Assembly: GCA_013396915.1 (NCBI GenBank)
Contig: VWZL01004639.1
Location: forward strand, 124,001 to 188,000
Length of the DNA stretch: 64,000 nucleotides
Origin: Stercorarius parasiticus
Taxonomy: Eukaryota; Chordata; Aves; Charadriiformes; Stercorariidae
Direction: 5' to 3'
The notes below the pieces were generated by a model, which did not search any database, was not told the DNA's origin, and was given only the letters and a program-made list of their open reading frames with translations. Position numbers and translations under genes: made by a program. Below, piece by piece: positions 38,493 through 64,000 of the stretch (positions are counted from its first letter, which is position 1; each line of letters begins with the position of its first letter).

Positions 38493-38549
38493 ATTGGAGC
38501 ATATGATCAACAAATATGGGAAAAATCAGTAGAGCAAAGAGAAATAAAG
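38493..38549 (+). CDS. PHTF2: PHTF2 coding exon 2 (residues 16-34)
   Basis: 57 bases in phase 0 on both sides, between acceptor TGTTCTTTTTAG and donor GTAATA. It encodes IGAYDQQIWEKSVEQREIK, a highly conserved hydrophilic part of the PHTF N-terminal region facing the cytosol by prediction. Confidence 0.95.
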
Positions 38550-42096
<3,547 letters not shown>

Positions 42097-42639
42097 TGAG
42101 CTAGGAAAAGCTGAATTTCTTGGTATAAAAATAACTGCCATCCTGTGTCTTGTAACAAGAGTGTATTGGTAAGTATTAAAAAAAAAAACAAAACAACCAA
42201 CCAACCCTAAGTAACTCTTTTCTGAAGAAGAGGGATAGGAAATATTGTTAACGGATGACCTCAAGGTTAAACGGAAGGTTGATTTAAAAGCTTGATTTAA
42301 ATTTTATTGTATAGATTTAGATTTTGAAAAAAAGAAACATGTGGATTGTCATGGATCAAAGTTTTGTAGTTAATAGTTCAGAAATCTCCTATTGCCATGC
42401 ATTCAGACTTCTTCCAAATCTTCTGACATCTAGAGGAAAGGTTATGTTGAAATTTCTGGAGAGCAAAAATTGTATACTCCTTGACTATTTCTTGCCCGTT
42501 TTAAATAACAAAACAGCTACAGAAGGTCAGATGATATGAAACTTTTCAAAAAGTATTTAGTCTTAATTTATTTTTATCTTTATTTAATTTATCTCATGCA
42601 GACTAGGGAAAATACTATTTAGTGTTTTTTTTTTCCATG

Positions 42640-43995
42640 AGCCCAGCAGCCAGCACAGTCTCCTGAATCCATTCCAGGTGGTGCTCTCTGCATTCAGTCT
42701 GGAATTAACCAAAGCAGCTCGCTGTGCTCTCGCCCTCAGAAACCTACAGGCACGCTCATGCCCAGAGCTGGCCTTTGGAGACCCCCTTACTGCCTTGCTC
42801 CCAGGATGTTTCACCCCTTCACCAGCTCATCTGGCTTCATTTTCCCTAGCACTCACTCGCACACCGGCACTCCTTTGGACTGCTGGCATCATGGACACAC
42901 GGCCCTCTGGCTCATGCTCTGACTCCCAGTGCTGGCACTCAGTCCCCTGTACGCATGAATAGACGGCCCCTCGCTCGGGAGAGTTAAAGGAATTTAATAA
43001 GAAGATAGTACAGATTGCGCTGATCAGGCGTGCGGCACAGCCAGACAGTCTAGAGCACAAGTCTTATGAGGAGTGGCTGAGGGAGCTGGGGTTGTGTTTA
43101 GCCTGGAGAAAAGGAGGCTGAGGGGAGACCTTATCGCTCTCTACAACTACCCGAAAGGAGGTTGTAGAGAGGTGGGGGTCGGTCTCTTCTCCCAAGAAAC
43201 AGGCAATAGGACAAGAGGAAATGGCCTCAAGTTGCGCCAGGGGAGGTTTAGGATGGATATTAGGAAAAATTTCTTCACAGAAGGGGCTATCAAGCATTGG
43301 AACAGGCTGCCCAGGGAAGTGGTGGAATCACCATCCCTGGAGGTATTTAAAAGGTGGGTAGACGTGGTGCTTAGCGACATGGTTAGTGGTGGTTTTGTCA
43401 TTGTTAGGTTGATGGTTGGACTCGATGATCTGAAAGGTCCCTTCCAACCTAGGCAATTCTATGATTCTGTGACAAGCAGCTTACTGAGCTGCAGCTATTT
43501 ATGCATGACCAGTCCTTTTTTTTCCCCTTCAGCTTCAATTTCCCCACACTTGGTTCCTCCCCGAATCACCTAAACACCTCCTTTTCCCCACCCTTTGTTT
43601 CTTCCCTAAACATCCCATAATAAGTCCTGTGCAATCTGAGCTCCTTTTCCCCTGCATCCCATCAGGAGTCCCACACCCTAGGCAGCAATCCGCTTTTGTT
43701 TGAAAGGTGATCAGGAGAGCTGCTCCCAGTGGCTCATGGTGAGGACATGAGCCTGGACAAGGGGACTGATGGCTCTGCTGGGACAGCCCTGGGAGGGGCT
43801 GGTCAAGGTGTTCCTTCCTTGATTTGGATTCTCGCCTGCCCTTGTGCCTCTGACCTGCTCTGGGCTTGTGGAGATGGGCCTTCCATGGGCTGATGGCTCC
43901 AGTGATGTGTCTAGAAGAACGCTATCAGGGTATTATTTGGGCTCCTGCCATTGTCTCTTTGAGCTCCTCTGGGTGTGCAGATGAGCTTTTGTCAC
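42640..43995 (-). mobile_element. Probable old ERV LTR fragment, interrupted by CR1
   Basis: GC-rich, non-CR1 sequence flanks the CR1 copy on both sides (42640-43044 and 43473-43995), unlike the surrounding intron. Read on the minus strand and ignoring the CR1, a TATA-like CATAAATAG (43503-43495) is followed about 80-90 bases later by ATTAAA (42998-42993), the spacing expected from LTR promoter to poly(A) signal. No gag, pol or env reading frame is present, so this would be a solo or fragmentary LTR. Ends and family are not determined. Confidence 0.4.
43045..43472 (+). mobile_element. CR1 LINE 3' end, well preserved
   Basis: Shows the canonical series GAGCACAAGTCTTATGAGGA, GCCTGGAGAAAAGGAGGCTG, GAGACCTTATCGCTCTCTAC, GGAACAGGCTGCCCAGGGAA, GGTTGGACTCGATGATCTGA and the terminus ATTCTATGATTCTGTGA. 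The 166-codon plus-strand frame from 43073 and the 84-codon antisense frame lie in this repeat and are not genes. It is one of the youngest-looking CR1 copies in the window. Confidence 0.96.
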
Positions 43996-44927
43996 ATCAC
44001 CTAGCAATATAAGTCTTTAAAAACGGGAATGTGGGAGAAAGAAACAAAATCAAATAATGTTTGAACTTTAAAGAAACAGAACTGAAAACTAAATGTTTAT
44101 AGAAATTAAGGAACAGCAGTAGACCACTTCAAGATAGTGATATACATGAATAACATTTAAATGACTCCTCTGCATATATGTCTAAGCTGGCATTAAATTG
44201 ATTCCAGTACTGGCAGTGTTTTACCTGTGCCAGCACAGAGCTCACTAATGCCGGTTCTGCTCATAAATAAGGTGGGGATGGCATAGCAGCACGCAGTACT
44301 TGCCCTTTCCAAGCAGTAACCTTGTCATAATTGAAGTCACACCTCCATTAAGTAAATGTTACACAGTTTTCTATTCAAATTCCCAGAGAAGTGGGAATTT
44401 TAAGGAAGAAAAAGAAATATGAGAGAGAAAGGAGGTTTGAATGAGTGAGATGGAAAATGGTGTAGAAGGAGAGACAAAGATAAGTTATTTTTTGGGTGGC
44501 TTCCCTGCTCCTGAGGCCAGTCCTCAGTTGGACAGATATTCCTTTATACTTCTCAACCTTATTCCATTTTCCTGAATGACGTGGCAGGAGCAATTTACAT
44601 ATGTTGATGTTTTAGATCCCTTTGCTCTGTTGGGAAAAGGCTGTGCTCTGCTTGCACAGGCATGTGGAATTTTCATGACTTCCTATTGCTTCATATCAAG
44701 TTTCTCATACCTCAGTAAAACAGAATAAATTTTAATAATTTATTTTAAAATAATTTTGACAGAGTAAGAAATGGCAATGTTGTAGAAGTTCCTGATAATG
44801 ACAGTCAAGAGGGCACCAACAAATTACTCAAACTTTGGATTGAGTAGATAGTGAAATGACATTTATTAAAATAATTATGTTTAATAATTGCTCCTTTAAA
44901 TAACTATCTTAACTACTGTGCTATTGA

Positions 44928-51331
<6,404 letters not shown>

Positions 51332-53975
51332 TAAAGTAAACATTGACCTAATGATTAAGCTTTTGTTGATCCAGGTTTTGTTCTTAATGGTAAACTCATC
51401 TCAGTATTTGAACATGTGTTGTTTCTTGACTTTTGCAAATGCTGATGCAATAATTTTGAAAAGATATGGAATTAACATTTAATTAAATTATATTTTGGTG
51501 TAGGAGCACTCTGTGTGGACTATCAGGAATGAACTCAGTTTCTCAGTTTTAATCCAATGAGAAAATTTGATTCTTTAATTTTACTTTATTACATTAGCTG
51601 CTTATTACTCTGAGAGAGTACTTATTGAACTTCACCACTGTCATCAAATCACACACTTTTTCTGAAGGAAAAGCCTTCAGGGTGCAAGTAGGCACAGCTT
51701 TTAGCTTATAAATGAACATCGAAGATACATTTTTGAATGATTGGAAGAAACATTCTTCCTGTTTCATTCCTTCCTGTTACATTCAAGAGCTGTTTTGCAA
51801 ATGATTGATCTGCTAATGCAGTGCTCTGAGCAATTAAAAAGTTTTTTAAAAAAACATTCTGTAGCAGTCTGCATTCAAGATATGCTATACCTGCAGCACT
51901 ATGAGCGCTATGTATCAGCATTTATTAACAGGAGAAAATATGCTCATAAAAGAGTATGCAAGTGAGAAAAGGGATACTGCAAATTATTACATTGATGTTT
52001 TGTTCTGCATGCTGCATCTGAAATATGGCAATGCTAACATGTCTGTCATACTTGTGATATGTGCTCTTAACCACTGGTAACGCTTATGTTATGTTCTGGG
52101 AATATCTGGTTGAAACTCTGGAGAAGTTTTAAAAACATTTAAAAATATTGCAAGAGGAGAATTCCCGTGACTTTCCTTTGTATATTAAGCTAGCTTTGAC
52201 AAACTGTGAGTCATATTAGTAGACACAACTGCTGTTCTTTGCGTCTGTATGTATTGCTTTCTGGTATGTTTGGAGTGTAATCTTGTAAACCTTTGAATAT
52301 TTTCCATTCGTTGAAGATACTGATCTGCAATAAGAAGAGGGGCGTTGGAAGATTCTTTTCTTTTTTTTTTCCTTACCTTCCCTCGTATTGGGCTCAGAGT
52401 GTTTTCAGTTGAGGAGGGCTGTGTGGGACTTGCTCTAAGGACTTGTTTAAACCATTTAATGAGAGGTAGTGTGTGTATATATATATGGATGTTAAACCTC
52501 AATGATGACTACTTAGTATATATAGTATCTTCAAAGGATAAAGAGCACAGAGTGACTGAGCATGCTGTAAGTAGCCCTTAGTCGTTTGTTACCTCTTCAA
52601 TTGCAGAGGCACAGTTGTTTGTATGTCTGGAGCCATACAAACAATATCAGGAACTCGTCCAGGTGAAAAATGACCCTTTTTCCCAGGAGATCATGCAGAT
52701 CAGTAGGTTTTTTTTCATGCTAATGCAAACAGTTTTGTCATCACAGTGGGATGGCAGAGTGGTGTTGGAAATGAGCACAGCATGGAATTCATTGACTACG
52801 CTACTTGGTGTTGTTGCTGAAGAAAATCTTATGAAACCTCAGTGCAAGGAAGCTGTACAGTGACATCTGTCCTGTTTCTTAGGACGTGTTTTGAAGCTCT
52901 TTAGAAAAGCACATTAGACTGTCTCGTTAGTGTTTATGTACAACAGTTTTTCTTATATATTAAGCTTTGAGATTTCTGAGAGTTCTGCATTTTCTGGAGT
53001 TTTAAATATAGGTATTAAACACATGGTTTCAAAATTAACCTCAGAAATTATGTTCTTTGCTTTAGGGCAGGACCCTGAGTACCTAGACCATTTGCCTACA
53101 CTCAGGTCATCAGTAATCTGGAACCGTAGTCAATAAATATCCTTTGGAATGGCAGAACTCAGTCTGACTAATTAAATATAATTCTAAACTTTAATCCAGC
53201 ACAGGGGCAATTTAAAAAATACTAAATACTAATTTCATTGGAAAGGAGGGCAATATCCAAATAGGCAATTTATTCAGAATGTGGTACTGATTTGGGACTT
53301 TGCTCTGTGTGTGTCCTTACTCCAATTATGGAAATCTTACAGTTGTGGCTTCTTCAAAAGTTTTGCAGCATGGACAGGGAGGAGAGTTTTTGTTTGAACA
53401 ACCCCAATGAAATTGCATGGGAATAGAATACTTGATGGTGAAAATCTACAGTCTTCTAGAAACTTGATTTAAATCTTCCTTAATATTTTCTCTAGCTAAT
53501 GCATGAATAAGACTGAAAGTCATTCTTGACTTAGCTTTTGCATATATTCAAGCTTTTTAAGACCTTGGATTTATTAATGGTGTTGTCCTGTCTTGCTCCT
53601 AAATACTTTTAAATCTAGCATAAAATTTTAAAAGTTGATTAATGACGCGTATATACAGTAATTCTAGGAAATTATACATTTATATCAGCTAGGGAAGTAT
53701 TGTTCATGTTTGTTGTTTTTTCTTTTAACACAGTATAGTGCATGAAATTCTAACTTTAAGCCAAAATTTATGCTTTTATGGCTTGAGGCTTACACTTAAA
53801 TTTAGGGATTCTTACAAAAAATAACTTTGGTTTCTACATTAAAAACAAATGAAGGACTTCAGTCAAGTTACCTATTTCGCAAAATGAGCGTTAGTTTATA
53901 TCAGACTAGTGTTTGTCTTGCAGTCTTAGCCCTTAAACATTGCTTGAGTATTGAAGTCCTATCTGAACAAATTAT

Positions 53976-53996
53976 ACATGCATACATACATACATT
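53976..53996 (+). repeat. (CATA)n microsatellite
   Basis: Short ACATGCATACATACATACAT tract. Confidence 0.8.
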
Positions 53997-54164
53997 CTTT
54001 CTTTCTCTTATCTATTCCTACTCAACTGTCTGAGGCTACTTCTTCCTAGTAGATTTCAAGTTTCATGTGAAATGTATAAAAACTTCTCAAATCCAACTTG
54101 GAAGAGTTGTCCTGTTACTCCACTCATACAGCTTAGTAACTTTGGAGTAAGTCGCTCTGACTGG

Positions 54165-54184
54165 ATGTATGTATGTATGTATGT
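54165..54184 (+). repeat. (ATGT)5 microsatellite
   Basis: Five perfect ATGT units. Confidence 0.85.
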
Positions 54185-55574
54185 GATGAGAACTGCATTC
54201 CCTTTTGCACTGTTAAAAAGAAATTTTTACAAAGTGGCAAAAGTATATTTAATGCATTAAAAATAGGCCTCTATAACGATCTTCTTAATGGACGTAGAAA
54301 ATTAGAACTCTGTATGTGAATTAGCACATTGGTGATCTGCAAACAGGAGGCTTACTAACTGCTTCTCCACCACAAAACACATGCTAAAGTATCTTGTTTT
54401 CTCTTTACCTTTGTACACTTATAATAAAAATTAATCCATGAAAGTATATAATAACTACAGAAAATATTTCTGCTGGTTTTGTACTTATTTAGAAATAAAG
54501 TTGACCAAGAATTTTGGGAATAGGCCAGGGAATAGTAGGTGAGTTCTAGAGCTTCCTACAAGAGAAGTGCAGCAGCAGTTACTTTGGTTTAAAAAAAAAT
54601 AAAAAATGCTACTAGCTTTTTTCCAGGAAGGGGTGAGAGAAAGTAGAATGAGATTAAAGATGGGAAAAGAGGGTGAAATACCTTTGTAACATTGTCTCTT
54701 CATTATTTTATCTCCATTCCAACAGATGAATTGTTCCTTTTTGGATTTTTCCATTTTATCCAGCTCTCCCTAGCCATTTTTTTGTGTTCGAGTCTCCCCT
54801 GTATAGGTGGAATACCTTATCTTGGGAGGAATGTGAGGTGACTACCCCAATTCTCCCGATTCATTCGATGTACGTGTTGAAGAGGAATTTAATCTTCTGT
54901 GTAATCCAAGCTCTCGCAGAGTGCCTCAGTCCTTAAAGACAAAGGCAATGCCTGTTCCCTCATAGGAGCACAAGATCAACTGAACAGATTCTTGATAGTT
55001 TTATGACCTATGTTCAGCTTTTAATAAAAATTTAAAAAATTGGGAAACTTGATTTCTAACATAGAGTTGACAATAAGCGGAGTGTATTTAAAACAACAAT
55101 AACAAAAAATATCCTTGTACAGAGTACTAAACAGCATGTTTGTTTGCAGCTTCAGGAAATGGCATACTTTCTTTGAATTATAATACTTAAACTTGTAGCA
55201 TACCTCTTTGTTAAGATAGACTAGAGAAGTTTCTCATTTACATTTGAGGCTTGGGATTCTTCTATTGCCACAGTTGCTGTGAAGTTTTGGTTTTAAAACA
55301 TAGGTTTCCTTTTCTTCTTTTTCTCTTCTTTCAGTAGCTAATGATATAATTTTCTTTCAGATGCTGACAGTTTCTTTTGTAACAATTTTAGGAAAGGATA
55401 ACGGGTAATATTTAGAAGATGAAATAGTTACAAATACTGCATCAAATGTTAATATTATTAGTTTGGGGTTGTCTTAGTAAAACTAACACGGGTTGAGAGG
55501 GATAAGCAGGATTTAGACTGGGAAAAAAACTGAGAAAATCATTAATTTAATACTTATATTTGTTTCAAATATAG

Positions 55575-55776
55575 ATCTAAGAAAGCAAAAAACTCAATAG
55601 ATAAATCCACTGAGACTGATAATGGCTACGTGTCCCTTGATGGGAAAAAGACAGGTAAAAGCAGTGAAGAATGTATGCAGGCCCACGAACGTCGCTGTGA
55701 AGTGATTAAGCCAGAAGAGTCAGGGTGGAGCACTGCAACAGTGAGAGATACCTTCAGCAATCACAGTCATCATAAA
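55575..55776 (+). CDS. PHTF2: PHTF2 coding exon 7 (residues 221-288)
   Basis: Acceptor TTTCAAATATAG, donor GTAAGT at 55777. 202 bases, first base completing Gly221, leaving in phase 0. Encodes SKKAKNSIDKSTETDNGYVS, LDGKKTGKSSEECMQAHERR and a further polar stretch ending NHSHHK. It is a hydrophilic, charged, probably disordered cytosolic linker, and by memory of the human protein it is less conserved than the membrane parts. Confidence 0.95.
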
Positions 55777-56698
55777 GTAAGTGTGCTTTCCAAGCAGGAT
55801 TGTCAAATGATATGTGAGGTGTATTTTTATGATGCTTTTGATACATTCTTATCTACTTTGTACTTAAAAGTGTTTTCAAATGAAATTAGGCTTAAGGTCC
55901 TGGGTCCAAAAATTATGTTAATTCTTCTTATTTCATCCTTATATTCCTAGCCTTTCTTTTTTCTCGTAGGAGGATCCTTACTGACATCTAAACATTGTTT
56001 GCCATTCTGTATCTCAGTGCACAAATTTGTGTGCTGTCTTTTATCTGTGTTTTTCCACACCAGCTAAACACACAGTACCTTTTCCTGCCTCTTTGATACT
56101 CTAGGTACAGGTCTGTCTCTGTGCTAAAATGGAACAAATTTTGGATTACTGATAATTAGTAATTTTGAGGTCATTCTGAGCATTTGCCTGTGAATTATCA
56201 TCCTTTTCCTTTATTTTTTTTTGATTTATTTTATTTTATTGATCTCTGTAGGAGATGAGGAAAGCATGATTTCCCTCTCAGTGAAGTAGGCAGGACTCTG
56301 GAAGCATAGGAAGTGGTCATGAAAGAAAGCAGAACTTCTAATTTGGCTGGATCTGATTATCTCCTGGATATCCTATTTTCGTCTTGCTGTTGTATGGAAT
56401 AGCTTTTCCAGAACGTTTTTCCTGACTCTCTTATCATTGGCATTTGAACATATATTGACTGCCATGTCAGAACTGTTCTTTAGTATAATTTGAACTGGCC
56501 CTTCCTATCTGAGAAGTGTTTATTTTGATATTACAATTTCTATTTTATAATTCCTGCTGTACCACTTAATTTTGACAATTGGAAATGCATTAATACCTGA
56601 TGTAACTGAGCATAGATAACAATTTGATTTCAGTAGTTTATAACAAGACCTAGTAAGTGTGAGTGTATGTCTTACTAATACTATATTTCTTGCACTAG
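55777..56698 (+). other. PHTF2: PHTF2 intron after coding exon 7 (922 bp)
   Basis: AT-rich, nothing else recognisable. Confidence 0.9.
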
Positions 56699-60491
<3,793 letters not shown>

Positions 60492-60843
60492 TGATTTTTT
60501 TTTTTTAACACTACACACAAATTCAGTTTTATCAGCTTTATCATACATCAGGAGGCCTGAAAGAAAGAACTCTATATTAAATGAAAGTAACAAAGCCAAA
60601 GTTATTTGATAGAATTGAAACAAGGAAAATTTGATTTCTGCAACTCAGTTATTAATTTGTCAAATGAAGAGGATATGACAATATGCTGCAATAGCCTACA
60701 GAATATTTGAGTGTTTGAATCTTAGTTATAGTTTAGGGCAAGTACTGTTTGATTTGTTTCCTCTTGTGGTAGATGGTTCTCTGTGTGGTGGTTTTTTTTT
60801 TTTTCTCTAGTGGAATTACTTTTTTGTGAGCACATATCAGACA

Positions 60844-60895
60844 CCTTTCTGTTTGCTTATACATAAATGTATACATAAAAAAGCAAACAGAAAGG
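60844..60895. repeat. Perfect inverted repeat, 15-base arms
   Basis: CCTTTCTGTTTGCTT (60844-60858) and AAGCAAACAGAAAGG (60881-60895) are exact reverse complements around a 22-base AT-rich loop that itself contains the palindrome TGTATACA. Confidence 0.95.
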
Positions 60896-60913
60896 TAACA
60901 TACATAGTATCTA

Positions 60914-60970
60914 ATGTTATATATGTATATATAATGTGTATATATGATGTTACATGTGTATTATATATGT
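60914..60970 (+). repeat. TA/TG-rich low-complexity tract
   Basis: Mostly alternating TA and TG dinucleotides, degenerate, directly right of the inverted repeat at 60844-60895. Confidence 0.8.
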
Positions 60971-62707
60971 CTAAATTCTGTTTAGTTATAATATTTTTAT
61001 TTTTACCTTAAAGCAAATAATTTTATTTCGCTTCTTTAATGCTAATCTGTAGCAACGTATTTAGTCATTTCAGTCAGTTCTGAAAATTTTAGTGTTTGTT
61101 GGGCAACACTTTAGTTGAGCCTGCCTTGGGTTAATGTTGGACAGAATCCGTTGTTAATACTTGATCATTAACAATCCAAGTTTTAGTCTTCATTTCATAA
61201 AATTCAAACCGATGTCACAGTGCCAGTTATATTTGTGGTACAAGTTTTATCTTTAAATTGCATGCTAATTGTATTGCTAGTTTGAACTACTTAAGTAAAG
61301 AGATGGAGAGAATGTGAAACATGTTGGCAGTGCATCATCACTACTACAGAATGCCATGCAAGAGATGATGTTAATGTTAGCTAAGTAAAAGAATTTCAAA
61401 AGACAGGCATTTCACTCATAACTAGAGTGTTTGTTGATTTTAAAAAACTTCCCTGCCTCACCACCATCACCCCCCACCCCCCAAAAAACCCCCAAAGAGA
61501 TAGCAATTTGGATTTCATGCAGTCTTTGCTTTTTAATTTATTTTTAGTTATTCTTGCATATATTCCATACAAACACTAAAACTGAAGCCTCACAACAGGG
61601 AATTGAATTGCGGTATATGCATTGACTTTGTTTTCCTGCAGCTGAGTGTTCTTCTGTTTGATTGTAGATAGTGAATTTTTGAGATTCAGCTCCTGGTGTT
61701 GATACTCCCTCTAGAGGGAGACCTTGGAAATCTGTGGTTAAGAAAGTCCTGCAACTAATATTTGCATTGTTTTAATAATATAAATAATTTTTTTCATCCA
61801 ATGGGAAAAAGAAAAAGGAGATAATCGAGTACTTAGGAGAATACAAAGGTTTCAGATAAATACTGATAAAGCAAGTAAAAAAATAAAAAGCTTTACTTTT
61901 AATCAATGATAAATTAAATGTTAAAAATAACATCATGTCCTTCCCCCTGCCCCCACCACTTCCAGTAGTTTGATGCACATAGTGCTGGGTGATGAGGCAG
62001 AGTTGAGAGCAATTTTAATCACCTGAAGGGGAGTGAGACGGGTCTGAGGGAAGTCAGGAAATGGCTGCAGCAGAACTTGTTGCCTCAGCGTTTTTCCAGA
62101 TCCTTGAGTTCTCACTTGGCTGGCTGTTTAGGGTAAAGGTGCCTCAGCCGTAAGTACGTTCAGTAAATTAGTCTGGGATTGCTTGGCTCTTGGAGGAGCG
62201 TGTATTAATTAGACTCCTACCACTTTCAAGTCTTGTCAGATACAGTTAGCATGGGCGGGGGGGGCTTTATCTGTAACAAGGATTGTGAAGTACACACGTA
62301 TCATTAAAAGCAAATAAAAAAAATTGTTTGCCTTAGGCTTAACTTGTGAAGAGTACTTTTCAGAATGTTAGGGGAAAAACAGAAAAATAAAATACACCAT
62401 TAAACATGTGGCAAAATTAAATAAGGTTTATAAGTAGACCTTTGTTTTCATACCTCTCTCTTCTTTGGTATGTTTGAGGAAAAAAGGAAGCCAATTAATC
62501 CTCAACCATAATAACTCAACACTATTAGAAAATCAAGTATGTTGAGGGAGAGATCTCTGTACTCACAGCTATTTCTTGGAAAAGTGGATCATTTTGAGGA
62601 ATATGGTTAACATGTAGTAACATATATTAGAGGTAAATGCTATATAACCATATTTGTGTCAGTCTAAAGCATTTTTTGTCAGCATATTTCTGACAAAGGC
62701 ATATTGA

Positions 62708-64000
<1,293 letters not shown>

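Noticed and set aside
42678..42962. 94-codon plus-strand frame in GC-rich insert
   Set aside because: Composition effect of the probable LTR; alanine/leucine-rich product without known domain.
43073..43573. 166-codon plus-strand open frame
   Set aside because: It lies in a CR1 3' end and its right flank; the codons follow the repeat consensus, not a gene.

Overview
This is vertebrate nuclear DNA, almost certainly from a bird. It is AT-rich, has long introns and GT-AG exons, and its interspersed repeats are nearly all CR1 LINE 3' ends with the avian terminal octamer ending (ATTCTATG / ATTCTGTG type). The two recognisable genes are the amniote neighbours TMEM60 and PHTF2, arranged head to head as on human chromosome 7q. 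There is no prokaryotic or plasmid content, no CRISPR array, and no tRNA or rRNA gene that I could see.

Layout: positions 1-5600 are unassigned sequence, possibly the 3' flank of the next gene (RSBN1L in human gene order), but no coding exon is recognisable. TMEM60 lies on the minus strand, with its whole 134-codon reading frame in one exon (5825-6229), a splice acceptor at 6272 and a poly(A) signal near 5624-5629. Its 5' intron spans about 6272-9640. A CpG island (about 9650-11070) forms the presumed shared bidirectional promoter, and its core is missing from the assembly (914 N, 9882-10795). PHTF2 runs on the plus strand from the island to beyond the right edge. It has a probable non-coding first exon ending at 11107 and ten coding exons: 25856-25932, 38493-38549, 42019-42088, 44992-45150, 50259-50424, 51115-51279, 55575-55776, 56699-56857, 60255-60473 and 62762-62890. 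All phases join without a break and encode residues 1-457 of a protein of roughly 780 residues. The C-terminal exons lie outside the window.

The PHTF2 introns carry six CR1 3' ends (four sense, two antisense), one likely old ERV LTR split by a CR1, an ancient CR1-like remnant, short tandem duplications, microsatellites and a few perfect inverted repeats. TMEM60 and PHTF2 probably share control through the CpG island; no direct biochemical partnership is implied by the sequence.

The least explained item is a complete 82-codon antisense reading frame at 63495-63743 inside the last PHTF2 intron. It encodes one hydrophobic segment and nine cysteines, and is followed directly by a consensus splice donor. 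I do not recognise it. I found no convincing new multi-gene system in the window.
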